Shown here piece after piece: positions 1-6,398 of a DNA stretch of 12,853 nt. The DNA lies in contig CANQCM010000018.1 of NCBI GenBank assembly GCA_947589625.1, positions 1 through 12,853 of the forward strand. The letters run 5' to 3'. A program made the translations under genes and the position numbers. The notes under the pieces were generated by a model that was not told the DNA's origin, searched no databases, and was given only the letters and a program-made list of their open reading frames with translations. How positions within the stretch are numbered: the first letter of the stretch is position 1; every line of letters starts with the position of its first letter. The DNA is from an uncultured Alphaproteobacteria bacterium (GTDB lineage: Bacteria; Pseudomonadota; Alphaproteobacteria; Rs-D84).

Positions 1-1092
1 TTGCCTCGTGTTGCGTTCGCTGCGGCAAATACAGTGCGGTCTGTGCGAACAGGTTTGCAACCAAATGGCAAAACGCGTCTGGTTATTGAAACTGCAACAC
101 GTCCGTCTTATACTGTTTCATATCCTGAAAATCAATTGATTATCACATTGGCAAATACTGCGGCGAACAAGTCTTTGGCGCCGTCTTTGGCAACGGGAAC
201 ATTGGTTAAGTCAATTACGCAGGCTCAGGTTGGCGATAAAATAAAAATCATTGCAGATTTGAAATCGCCAATTGCGCAAATTCCGTCTGGAAATATAATG
301 GTGCTGAATCCCAACGGTGATAATGATTATCGTTTGGTTCTGGATTTTGTCGCAAATAACACCAGTGCAGCAAAATCTGCCACCACAGCAACGGCACCCA
401 CAACAACCAACAATAAAAAATATGTAATTGTTATTGATGCTGGGCATGGTGGCAAAGACCCTGGGTGCATTGGAAAATCAGGCACCAAAGAAAAAACAGT
501 TGTGTTATCTGTTGCCAAAAAGTTAAAAAGCAAACTGGACGCAAACGGGTTCAAAACATATCTGACGCGCAGTAATGATACATATCTGAAATTGGCAGAA
601 CGCGCAGAAATTGGCGAAAAACACCATGCTGATTTATTCTTGTCGTTGCATGCAAATGCAAACCCAAGTCGCGCAATGAAGGGTTTTTCAATTTATACAT
701 TGTCGGAAAAAGCGTCTGACGAAGAAGCGCAAAAATTGGCTGATTCTGAAAACGCGGCTGATAAAATCGGTGTTGATGGATTTACAGATTTTGAAAAAGA
801 TATTCGCGCGGCATTATCTGCATTGCAACAACATGCGGTCGCAGAAATGAGTGAAGAGTATGCAAACGGCTGTGCGCGTGCTTTTCGCAGTTTGAAAATA
901 GAAGCACAAAATGGCCCCAGTGTTCGTCATGCGCCGTTTGCGGTGTTGCGTTCAACTGTGCCTGGGGCGTTGGTGGAACTGGGGCATTTATCTAATGCTG
1001 CAGAAGAAAAATTGTTAAATTCATCGGCACATCAAGACAAATTAGTCAGTGCGATTGTAAAATCTGTTAAAAATTACAATTTTGATGTATAG
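1..1092 (+). CDS. amiC: N-acetylmuramoyl-L-alanine amidase, AmiC type (5' end outside window)
   Basis: Zinc-dependent periplasmic amidase that cuts the bond between N-acetylmuramic acid and the peptide stem of peptidoglycan, usually for daughter-cell separation. An N-terminal AMIN domain (about residues 10-115 of the visible part) is followed by a Thr/Ala/Asn-rich linker (about 118-138) and an Amidase_3 catalytic domain (about 140-360). Expected zinc ligands are H149 (in DAGHGG), E164 and H217 (in SLHAN); the catalytic Glu is E326 (in VELGHLSN). The region from about 233 to 300 is the extra helical segment typical of AmiC-like enzymes, which in the family occludes the active site until an EnvC/NlpD-type activator binds. 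The visible N-terminus (AFAA before ANTV) looks like the end of a Sec signal peptide, so the TTG at base 1 is probably not the start and the gene begins upstream. No terminator hairpin follows the stop. The family call is secure; AmiC rather than AmiA/B rests on the AMIN domain. Confidence 0.9.
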   Translation: MPRVAFAAANTVRSVRTGLQPNGKTRLVIETATRPSYTVSYPENQLIITLANTAANKSLAPSLATGTLVKSITQAQVGDKIKIIADLKSPIAQIPSGNIMVLNPNGDNDYRLVLDFVANNTSAAKSATTATAPTTTNNKKYVIVIDAGHGGKDPGCIGKSGTKEKTVVLSVAKKLKSKLDANGFKTYLTRSNDTYLKLAERAEIGEKHHADLFLSLHANANPSRAMKGFSIYTLSEKASDEEAQKLADSENAADKIGVDGFTDFEKDIRAALSALQQHAVAEMSEEYANGCARAFRSLKIEAQNGPSVRHAPFAVLRSTVPGALVELGHLSNAAEEKLLNSSAHQDKLVSAIVKSVKNYNFDV

Positions 1093-1110
1093 CATACGCC
1101 GATTAAACAC

Positions 1111-1138
1111 TTGCAAAAGAAAACTGAAATTGTATAAT
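1111..1138 (+). promoter_or_regulatory. Promoter of tRNA-Ser(CGA)
   Basis: TTGCAA (1111-1116) and a perfect TATAAT (1133-1138) are separated by 16 bases. The expected transcription start is around 1145, a few bases before the mature tRNA. The bases just after the -10 are GCC, a GC-rich discriminator of the kind seen at stringently controlled stable-RNA promoters. This promoter probably also drives the ATL gene behind the tRNA. Confidence 0.75.
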
Positions 1139-1150
1139 GCCTTTCGTCGC

Positions 1151-1241
1151 GGAGATGTGGCAGAGTGGTTGAATGCGCGCGACTCGAAATCGTGTATACG
1201 GTAACCCCGTATCAAGGGTTCAAATCCCTTCGTCTCCGCCA
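1151..1241 (+). tRNA. tRNA-Ser (anticodon CGA)
   Basis: A 91-base class II tRNA with encoded CCA. The acceptor stem pairs GGAGATG with CGTCTCC (one G-T pair), and the discriminator is G, as expected for serine. The anticodon loop CTCGAAA places CGA at 1185-1187, which reads UCG codons. The long variable arm (stem TACGG/CCGTA) is characteristic of tRNA-Ser. The T loop is TTCAAAT. Only 15 bases separate the CCA end from the start of the next gene, so the two are probably one transcript. Confidence 0.95.
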
Positions 1242-1256
1242 GTTATTGTGATAAAA

Positions 1257-1598
1257 ATGAAATCTTTCAATCAACAGGTTTATGATATTGTTGCGCGCAT
1301 ACCCGCCGGTCGCGTTGCGACATTTGGGCAAATTGCGCGTATGATTGGTCGTCCGCGCATGGCACGATTTGTAGGCTATGCGTCTAATAACAAGGCGTCA
1401 TGGCATTTGCCGTGGCACCGTGTTGTGTTTAAAGACGGCGGTTTAATTCCAAGTTATGCCGACCAGCAATATCGTGATTTGAAATCCGAAGGTGTAAAAT
1501 TCACGCGCGATAAACGGGTTGATATGGAACAATCACAATGGAATCCTGAACGCGATGGTGTGCCAATGGATATTCGTGATTTACCATTAGTATTTTAA
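1257..1598 (+). CDS. atl: Alkyltransferase-like protein (ATL), MGMT-fold DNA-binding protein
   Basis: A 113-residue homologue of the C-terminal DNA-binding domain of O6-alkylguanine-DNA alkyltransferases. The active-site PCHR of true alkyltransferases is PWHR here (residues 52-55, W53 replacing Cys), the hallmark of ATLs such as E. coli YbaZ and S. pombe Atl1. These bind O6-alkylguanine without repairing it and hand the lesion to nucleotide excision repair. The winged-helix core (about 19-45) is present, with a likely arginine finger at R37 in MARFVG. The usual Tyr of the VATYGQIA-like motif is Phe (F23). The reading frame is open back into the tRNA, but the homologous start (MKSFNQ) is the ATG at 1257. 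It has no recognisable Shine-Dalgarno sequence, only a 15-base AT-rich spacer after the tRNA. A GTG at 1248 is a less likely alternative. The gene ends just before a two-way terminator. Confidence 0.88.
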   Translation: MKSFNQQVYDIVARIPAGRVATFGQIARMIGRPRMARFVGYASNNKASWHLPWHRVVFKDGGLIPSYADQQYRDLKSEGVKFTRDKRVDMEQSQWNPERDGVPMDIRDLPLVF

Positions 1599-1600
1599 TA

Positions 1601-1628
1601 AAAAAAACGCCCAAACGGGCGTTTTTTT
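1601..1628. terminator. Bidirectional rho-independent terminator between atl and accDA
   Basis: The stem CGCCC/GGGCG (1608-1612 with 1617-1621) has loop AAAC and is flanked by seven A on the left and seven T on the right, so it works on both strands. It sits between the convergent atl and accDA genes. The accDA stop codon (1627-1629 on the minus strand) starts inside the right-hand tract. Confidence 0.92.
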
Positions 1629-3372
1629 AATGTTCGTCTGATTTATGTTCTGGTTGATATATTTCAACATCACGCGTCATGGCGATAAATTTTTCTGCGC
1701 GTCGCGCAGGCAATTCGTCTGATGGAATTTTTTGCAATTCTGTGATTTGTTCTGCCACAGTATTTGCCAACAATTCCATTGTTGTTTGCCAATCAGTATG
1801 TGCGCCACCTGCAGGTTCGTGAATAATTCCATCAATAACATTCAAATCTGCCATGTCGCGTGCCGTCAGTTTTAATGCGGTTGCCGCCACAGATTTATAT
1901 TTGTTATCTTTCCACAAAATTGTCGCGCATGATTCAGGCGCAATAACCGAATAAATCGCGTTTTCCAGCATAAATACACGGTCGCCAGTGCCAATCGCAA
2001 TTGCGCCACCAGAACCGCCTTCGCCAACATTAACCGCAACATAAGGTGTTTTTATGTCCAACCCTGTTGCAATGGTTTCAGCCACAGCCTGTGATTGACC
2101 GCGTTCTTCGGCGGCACAACCCGCAAATGCGCCTGCGGTATCAAACAGCGAAATCACAGGCAGATTGAATTTTTCTGCCAACCGCATTAACCGTTGCGCT
2201 TTGCGATAGCCTTCGGGATTTGGCATGCCAAATCGGTGTTGTTGACGGGTTTCAATTGTGCGACCTTTTTCTTGACCAATTATCACGGCCGGAATTCCGC
2301 GCCAATACCCCAATCCGCCACACATCGCCGCGTCTTCGCCAAAATAACGATCGCCTGCCAGATATGTCCAATCGTCAACAATGCCTGCAATATAGTCAAG
2401 GAAATGCGGACGATTTTCATTTCGCGCCAACAATACCTTGTCGTATGCTTCACTTTCGCCCATACCGCGCGTTTGCTTGGTTTCGTCATACAGCGGTGTT
2501 GAAACATTGATTGGTTTAACATCGTGTGGTTGTTTGGTTAAAACAGCCAGAATCTTTTCCAGTTTTTCTTTTAATTCTTCGCGTGCGACCACCATATCAA
2601 CCATACCGTGTTCATACAAGTAATCTGCCGTTTGGAAATTCTGGGGTAATTTTTCGCGAATATTTTGTTCAATTACACGACGTCCCGCAAAACCGATTCG
2701 CGCACCGCGTTCTGCAATATTTATGTCACCCAGCATCGCAAAAGACGCAGTGACACCGCCAAATGTCGGATCTGTCAGTAAAACAATATATGGAATATGA
2801 TTTGCGTTTAATTTGTTTACAGCCACAGTTGTCCGCGCCATTTGCATCAACGACAATATGTTTTCTTGCATACGGGCGCCACCACTGCATGTAACCATAA
2901 TAAATGGCTGTTTTTTACTGATTGCGTGTTCCATACTGGCGACAATGCCATCACCTGCGGCGCGCCCCATAGAACCCAACATAAAATAGCCATTTAGTAC
3001 GCAAACTGTTGTTGGAACACCGCCAATAACACCATCGGCGGTAACAACCGCGTCATTAGAACCTGTATCATCACGCGCTTCTTTCAAGCGGACTGTGTAA
3101 TCCATACGGTCTGTAAACTTTAACGGATCGTCAGATGTCACAGGCAGGCTGATTTTTTCCCAATCTTTATTATCAAACAGCAAATCAAATCGTTGTTTTG
3201 GCGTCATGATAAACGCGCGCCCACATTGCGGACAGATATAATGATTGGCTTTGTAGTCTTTGGAAAACACCAATTTCCCGCACGCCTGACATTTAATCCA
3301 CATCAATTTACGGACACGGTCATAACGTTCGCGGTTATGATTCGTAATGCCCTTGATTTTGCCAAATAACAT
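1627..3372 (-). CDS. accDA: Fused acetyl-CoA carboxylase carboxyltransferase, beta-alpha (AccD-AccA)
   Basis: Both carboxyltransferase subunits of acetyl-CoA carboxylase in one 581-residue chain; the enzyme moves the carboxyl group from carboxybiotin to acetyl-CoA, giving malonyl-CoA for fatty acid synthesis. Residues 1-280 are AccD-like, with a four-Cys zinc ribbon (C28, C31, C47, C50) and a crotonase-like core containing SGGARMQE (163-170). After a linker of about 20 residues, residues 300-575 are AccA-like, with the glycine-rich oxyanion segment GEGGSGGA (450-457). In E. coli these are separate proteins forming an alpha2beta2 complex. No frameshift or internal stop is visible and both halves look intact, so this is a true fusion. 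The ATG at 3370-3372 lies three bases after the stop of the ihfB-like gene, with only a weak GGAT-type ribosome site, so translation is probably coupled to that gene. Confidence 0.95.
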   Translation of the reverse strand: MLFGKIKGITNHNRERYDRVRKLMWIKCQACGKLVFSKDYKANHYICPQCGRAFIMTPKQRFDLLFDNKDWEKISLPVTSDDPLKFTDRMDYTVRLKEARDDTGSNDAVVTADGVIGGVPTTVCVLNGYFMLGSMGRAAGDGIVASMEHAISKKQPFIMVTCSGGARMQENILSLMQMARTTVAVNKLNANHIPYIVLLTDPTFGGVTASFAMLGDINIAERGARIGFAGRRVIEQNIREKLPQNFQTADYLYEHGMVDMVVAREELKEKLEKILAVLTKQPHDVKPINVSTPLYDETKQTRGMGESEAYDKVLLARNENRPHFLDYIAGIVDDWTYLAGDRYFGEDAAMCGGLGYWRGIPAVIIGQEKGRTIETRQQHRFGMPNPEGYRKAQRLMRLAEKFNLPVISLFDTAGAFAGCAAEERGQSQAVAETIATGLDIKTPYVAVNVGEGGSGGAIAIGTGDRVFMLENAIYSVIAPESCATILWKDNKYKSVAATALKLTARDMADLNVIDGIIHEPAGGAHTDWQTTMELLANTVAEQITELQKIPSDELPARRAEKFIAMTRDVEIYQPEHKSDEH

Positions 3373-3375
3373 TTT

Positions 3376-3654
3376 TTATCCATTCATCATTTTAGTTAAT
3401 TCGCGGCTGGGCTTGAATAATATAATTGTGCTGGCAGGCAAATACATCGGCCCACCGGTTGTTGGATTATAGCCCACTTTGGTTGCGCGCGGACGTGGTT
3501 GGAATGTACCAAACCCACGAAGTTCAATTCTGTTTCCAGATGCAACAGCGTCTTTCATTTGTTCAGAAATTGTTTCCAACACTGCTGCTGCGTCTGCTGC
3601 GTTCATATTCTTGAATTGTACTTGAATAGAACGGATTATGTCTGATCTTTTCAT
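3376..3654 (-). CDS. ihfB: Integration host factor beta-like / HU-family DNA-bending protein
   Basis: A 92-residue nucleoid-associated protein of the HU/IHF family that binds the DNA minor groove as a dimer and bends it sharply. The core motif IELRGFGTF (43-51) matches IHF-beta better than HU. The beta-arm carries GYNPTTG (61-67), whose P64 is the expected intercalating proline. The frame is open about 20 codons further upstream, but the ATG at 3652-3654 matches the family N-terminus and has a good Shine-Dalgarno sequence (AAGGAAG, about seven bases away), with a clear promoter just beyond. It heads an operon with accDA. From memory, ihfB lies near trpFBA-accD in many alphaproteobacteria, so this pairing may be a remnant of that arrangement. 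The HU/IHF family is certain; IhfB rather than another paralogue is likely. Confidence 0.85.
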   Translation of the reverse strand: MKRSDIIRSIQVQFKNMNAADAAAVLETISEQMKDAVASGNRIELRGFGTFQPRPRATKVGYNPTTGGPMYLPASTIILFKPSRELTKMMNG

Positions 3655-3679
3655 GTTTATACTTCCTTTATTCTGACAT

Positions 3680-3708
3680 ATTATTAAATCTTGGTTGCAT
3701 TTTATCAA
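3680..3708 (-). promoter_or_regulatory. Promoter of the ihfB-accDA operon
   Basis: Read on the minus strand: TTGATA (3703-3708), a 17-base spacer, then AATAAT (3680-3685). Each hexamer matches the sigma-70 consensus at five of six positions. The predicted start near 3673 gives a leader of about 20 bases containing the AAGGAAG ribosome site. Confidence 0.75.
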
Positions 3709-3808
3709 GAACAAAGTTTTTTTACATCTTTTTTGTTGAATATGTTCCTGTTTATCTGGGGGGTTATCGCATGCTAGGCTGAATACACATAACCAAAGGA
3801 GAGAAAAT

Positions 3809-3832
3809 ATGCACGGAAATATGCACGGAAAT
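3809..3832 (+). repeat. Perfect 12-base tandem duplication at the peroxiredoxin start
   Basis: The unit ATGCACGGAAAT occurs twice in a row (3809-3820 and 3821-3832), encoding MHGN twice. The second copy starts with an in-frame ATG, but that ATG lies too far from the AGGAG to be the main start. It looks like a recent in-frame duplication that added Met/His metal-ligand residues. Confidence 0.9.
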
Positions 3833-4621
3833 ATGTGTCCTTGTATGGCAGAAATGATGGGTCATGATAATGAAAATCACGAAAATACACCAGAAAGCGG
3901 TGCACATATGCCACTGATTGGCGACGAGGCACCCGAATTTACCGCAATGACCACAAATGGCGTTGTACATTTCCCGTATGATTATGCGGGCAAATGGGTT
4001 ATTCTGTTCTCACACCCGTCTGATTTTACGCCTGTATGCACATCAGAATTTATGGCATTTCAGGCGTTGTCAAAAGAGTTAAAAGAATTAAACACTGAAC
4101 TTATTGGTTTGTCTGTGGGCAGTATTTCATCGCACCTGGCATGGATAGACGCAATTCGCAATATTAAATGGCGCGAATGGGAAAATATGGAAATTACTTT
4201 TCCTGTGATAGACGACATAGGTATGCATGTTGCGAAAAAGTACGGTATGATTCACCCAAACGCGTCTGATTCACACGCCGTACGCGCAGTGTTTATAATT
4301 GACCCACATGGCATAATTCGCGCGATTTTGTATTATCCAGCATCAACGGGTCGCAATTTCGCAGAAATTAAACGCATGCTGGTTGCATTACAGACAACTG
4401 ATGAATTTGGTGTTTCAACACCTGCTGATTGGGAAATGGGTGATTCAGTTCTGGTTGGTGCCCCACAAACCAGCAACGATATGCGTTCGCGCAAAAGCAA
4501 CAGCGATGGCGCAAATATAGATAGTCGCGCATGGTTTTTCAGTTTCAGGGAAATTCCTGCCGATGAAATCAATACTAAATTGCGTAAAAAATCAGACAAG
4601 CCGACAAATAAGCGTCGTTAA
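3809..4621 (+). CDS. 1-Cys peroxiredoxin (Prx6/archaeal-type AhpC) with metal-ligand-rich N-terminus
   Basis: A thiol peroxidase of 270 residues that reduces hydrogen peroxide and organic peroxides. The catalytic motif PxxxTxxC is P70, T74 and C77 (in DFTPVCTSEF), and the supporting Arg is R159 (in AVRAVFIID). The long C-terminal domain (about 165-270) with AWFFSFREIP is typical of the Prx6 group. Its thermophile members carry extra Cys there; here they are Ser/Phe. Besides C77 the only Cys are C10 and C12, so a 1-Cys mechanism is likely. Residues 1-34 have seven Met, five His and two Cys, including a tandem MHGN repeat and MCPC. An ATG at 3908 (MPLIGDEAPEF) matches a normal Prx start, but the first ATG has a strong AGGAG (3797-3801) seven bases away while the internal one has none, so the long form is favoured. 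Monocistronic, with its own terminator; I see no convincing promoter upstream. Confidence 0.88.
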   Translation: MHGNMHGNMCPCMAEMMGHDNENHENTPESGAHMPLIGDEAPEFTAMTTNGVVHFPYDYAGKWVILFSHPSDFTPVCTSEFMAFQALSKELKELNTELIGLSVGSISSHLAWIDAIRNIKWREWENMEITFPVIDDIGMHVAKKYGMIHPNASDSHAVRAVFIIDPHGIIRAILYYPASTGRNFAEIKRMLVALQTTDEFGVSTPADWEMGDSVLVGAPQTSNDMRSRKSNSDGANIDSRAWFFSFREIPADEINTKLRKKSDKPTNKRR

Positions 4622-4623
4622 AG

Positions 4624-4650
4624 AACGGGGTATACGCCCCGTTTTTATTT
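4624..4650 (+). terminator. Rho-independent terminator after the peroxiredoxin gene
   Basis: The stem ACGGGG/CCCCGT (4625-4630 with 4637-4642), extendable by one A-T pair, has loop TATACG. It is followed by TTTTTATTTT and begins three bases after the stop codon. Confidence 0.9.
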
Positions 4651-4654
4651 TGTC

Positions 4655-4683
4655 TTGCATTTTTAAGTGGCGAAATATATAAT
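4655..4683 (+). promoter_or_regulatory. Promoter of tRNA-Ser(GCT)
   Basis: TTGCAT (4655-4660), a 17-base spacer and a perfect TATAAT (4678-4683). As at the other serine tRNA in this window, GC follows the -10 directly. The predicted start near 4690 gives a 5' leader of about nine bases for RNase P to remove. Confidence 0.8.
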
Positions 4684-4698
4684 GCACCTTGCAATCGT

Positions 4699-4787
4699 GG
4701 AGCGTTGGCAGAGTGGTAATGCAGCGGATTGCTAATCCGTGACCGTGGTAACGCGGTCCATAGGTTCGAGTCCTATACGCTCCGCCA
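4699..4787 (+). tRNA. tRNA-Ser (anticodon GCT)
   Basis: An 89-base class II tRNA with encoded CCA. The acceptor stem pairs GGAGCGT with ACGCTCC perfectly and the discriminator is G. The anticodon loop TTGCTAA places GCT at 4731-4733, reading AGC and AGU. The long variable arm (stem GACCG/CGGTC) identifies tRNA-Ser, and the T loop is TTCGAGT. The next gene, cysS, starts 115 bases later with a promoter of its own. Confidence 0.95.
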
Positions 4788-4847
4788 CAAAATTAAAATG
4801 ATAGTTCGCTTTATAAATTTTTACTGTTGTTGTCGCTGATATTTTAA

Positions 4848-4877
4848 TTGCAATAAAAATCAAATATATTTTATTAT
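4848..4877 (+). promoter_or_regulatory. Probable promoter of cysS
   Basis: TTGCAA (4848-4853), an 18-base spacer and TATTAT (4872-4877), in a very AT-rich stretch between tRNA-Ser(GCT) and cysS. The start would be near 4884, just before the AAAGGGA ribosome site (4889-4895). In such AT-rich DNA a chance match is possible. Confidence 0.5.
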
Positions 4878-4902
4878 CATATTAAATCAAAGGGATTATA
4901 TC

Positions 4903-6327
4903 ATGGCGATAAGACTGTTTAATACTATGTCCAGAAAAATTGAAGAATTTAAACCATTAACCGCAGGTAAAATGGGCTTTTACTCTTGCGGCCCAACAGT
5001 ATATCACTATGCGCATATTGGAAACCTGAAAACAATGGTTCATAATGATATATTAAAGCGCATGTTTATTGAAAACGGCTATGATGTGCGCCATGTTATG
5101 AATATTACTGATGTGGGACATTTGACCACAGACGAAGATGATTCTGGCGAAGACAAAATGGAAAAAGGCGCGGCGCGCGATGGTAAATCTGTATGGGACA
5201 TCGCAGAATTTTATCTGGGTGAATTTTTGCGCGACTATGACGATTTGAATATAATGCGCCCAACAGTTATGCCACGCGCCACAGATTATATCGCAGAACA
5301 AATAGATTTGATTAAAAAACTGGAAAAACTGGGCTTTACATACGAAATCGCAGGCGACGGAATATACTATGACACATCAAAATTCGCGGCATATGGCGCA
5401 TTAACTGGTGGTTCTTTATCTGGCAATCGGGCAGGGGCGCGCGTTGAATATAACGATGCAAAACACAACCCAACTGATTTTGCATTGTGGAAATTTTCGC
5501 CAACAGATAAACACCGTCAAATGGAATGGGACAGTCCATGGGGCATAGGTTTCCCTGGCTGGCATTTGGAATGCAGTGCCATGAGTATGAAATTATTGGG
5601 TGACCATTTTGATGTTCATACAGGGGGCGAAGATTTATCGCGGATTCATCATACTAATGAAATTGCCCAGAGTGAACCTGTTGTCGGTGCACCGTGGGTC
5701 AGTTATTGGGTGCATTTTGGATTTCTGGTTGATAAATCTGGCGAAAAAATGAGTAAATCAAAGGGCGAATTTTTGGGATTGGACGCATTGCGTAATCGCG
5801 GATTTGACCCAATGGCATATCGGTATTGGATTTTGTCAGGTCATTACCAATCGCAAATGGCATTTTCGTTTGATGCGCTGGAATCGGCGGCAACAGCATA
5901 TAAAAACATTGTGCGACGTGTTGCTGATATTTTACGCGATGGGTCTGGCAATGTGGATTCAGACAAATATGGCTCATGGCATGACAAGATGCTGGTGACC
6001 ATATCTGACAATATGAAAACCGCAGAAACACTTGTTTTGGTGCGCGAAATGTTGCGTGACGCAGACACAAACAACGCAACGCGTGTTAAAATTCTGGAAT
6101 TTGTTGACAGGCTACTTGGTTTGCAACTGATTTCGCGTGCCCGTGCATTGATTGATTCAGAATCTGACGCCGCGCCTGCCGAAGTTGTCGCGTTGTCAGA
6201 CGCCCGTACCGCCGCCAAGGTGGCGCGTGATTTTGCCCGTGCAGACGAACTGCGCGCCCAAATTGACGCGTTGGGTTGGTCTGTGGTTGACACGCGTGAT
6301 GGTGCAAAATTAGTCAAAAAAGCATAA
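4903..6327 (+). CDS. cysS: Cysteinyl-tRNA synthetase
   Basis: Class I aminoacyl-tRNA synthetase that charges tRNA-Cys with cysteine in the cytoplasm; 474 residues against about 461 in E. coli. The HIGH motif is HIGN (38-41) and the KMSKS motif is at 282-286. Zinc ligands match the family: C29 (SCGPT), C224 (ECSAM), H249 and E253 (HHTNEIAQ). The DALR and C-terminal anticodon-binding region runs from about 330. It differs from the E. coli type in the segment after ITDVGHL (about 70-100), which carries an acidic insert ending EDKMEKGAARDG, and in HHTNE in place of HHENE. I recall this variant from other bacterial lineages. The start is supported by AAAGGGA seven bases upstream. No terminator hairpin follows; the trcR promoter begins 18 bases after the stop. 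Confidence 0.96.
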   Translation: MAIRLFNTMSRKIEEFKPLTAGKMGFYSCGPTVYHYAHIGNLKTMVHNDILKRMFIENGYDVRHVMNITDVGHLTTDEDDSGEDKMEKGAARDGKSVWDIAEFYLGEFLRDYDDLNIMRPTVMPRATDYIAEQIDLIKKLEKLGFTYEIAGDGIYYDTSKFAAYGALTGGSLSGNRAGARVEYNDAKHNPTDFALWKFSPTDKHRQMEWDSPWGIGFPGWHLECSAMSMKLLGDHFDVHTGGEDLSRIHHTNEIAQSEPVVGAPWVSYWVHFGFLVDKSGEKMSKSKGEFLGLDALRNRGFDPMAYRYWILSGHYQSQMAFSFDALESAATAYKNIVRRVADILRDGSGNVDSDKYGSWHDKMLVTISDNMKTAETLVLVREMLRDADTNNATRVKILEFVDRLLGLQLISRARALIDSESDAAPAEVVALSDARTAAKVARDFARADELRAQIDALGWSVVDTRDGAKLVKKA

Positions 6328-6344
6328 TTTATTGCAAAAAGGTC

Positions 6345-6373
6345 TTGAAAATAGCCTGATATTGCAGTATATT
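6345..6373 (+). promoter_or_regulatory. Promoter of trcR-rpoD
   Basis: TTGAAA (6345-6350), a 17-base spacer and TATATT (6368-6373). The predicted start near 6380 is about 19 bases before the trcR ATG. No second promoter is evident in the 35 bases between trcR and rpoD, so this one probably supplies both genes. Confidence 0.75.
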
Positions 6374-6398
6374 AGCCGCATCAACAAAAGGAACATTC

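Noticed and set aside
1173..1256. Longer N-terminus for the ATL protein starting inside the tRNA gene
   Set aside because: The extra 28 codons overlap the tRNA and have no family similarity; the homologous start is the ATG at 1257.
3655..3714. 20-codon N-terminal extension of the IHF-like protein
   Set aside because: It would overlap the -10/-35 promoter, and the ATG at 3654 has a good Shine-Dalgarno sequence and the family N-terminus.
3751..3780. Possible extended -10 promoter for the peroxiredoxin gene (TGCTAGGCT at 3772-3780)
   Set aside because: The -10 hexamer TAGGCT matches at few positions and the -35 region TTATCT is poor; no convincing promoter or peroxide-regulator operator could be read.
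5844..6317. 157-codon open frame on the minus strand inside cysS
   Set aside because: Opposite-strand shadow of a clearly conserved gene, with no motif or ribosome site.
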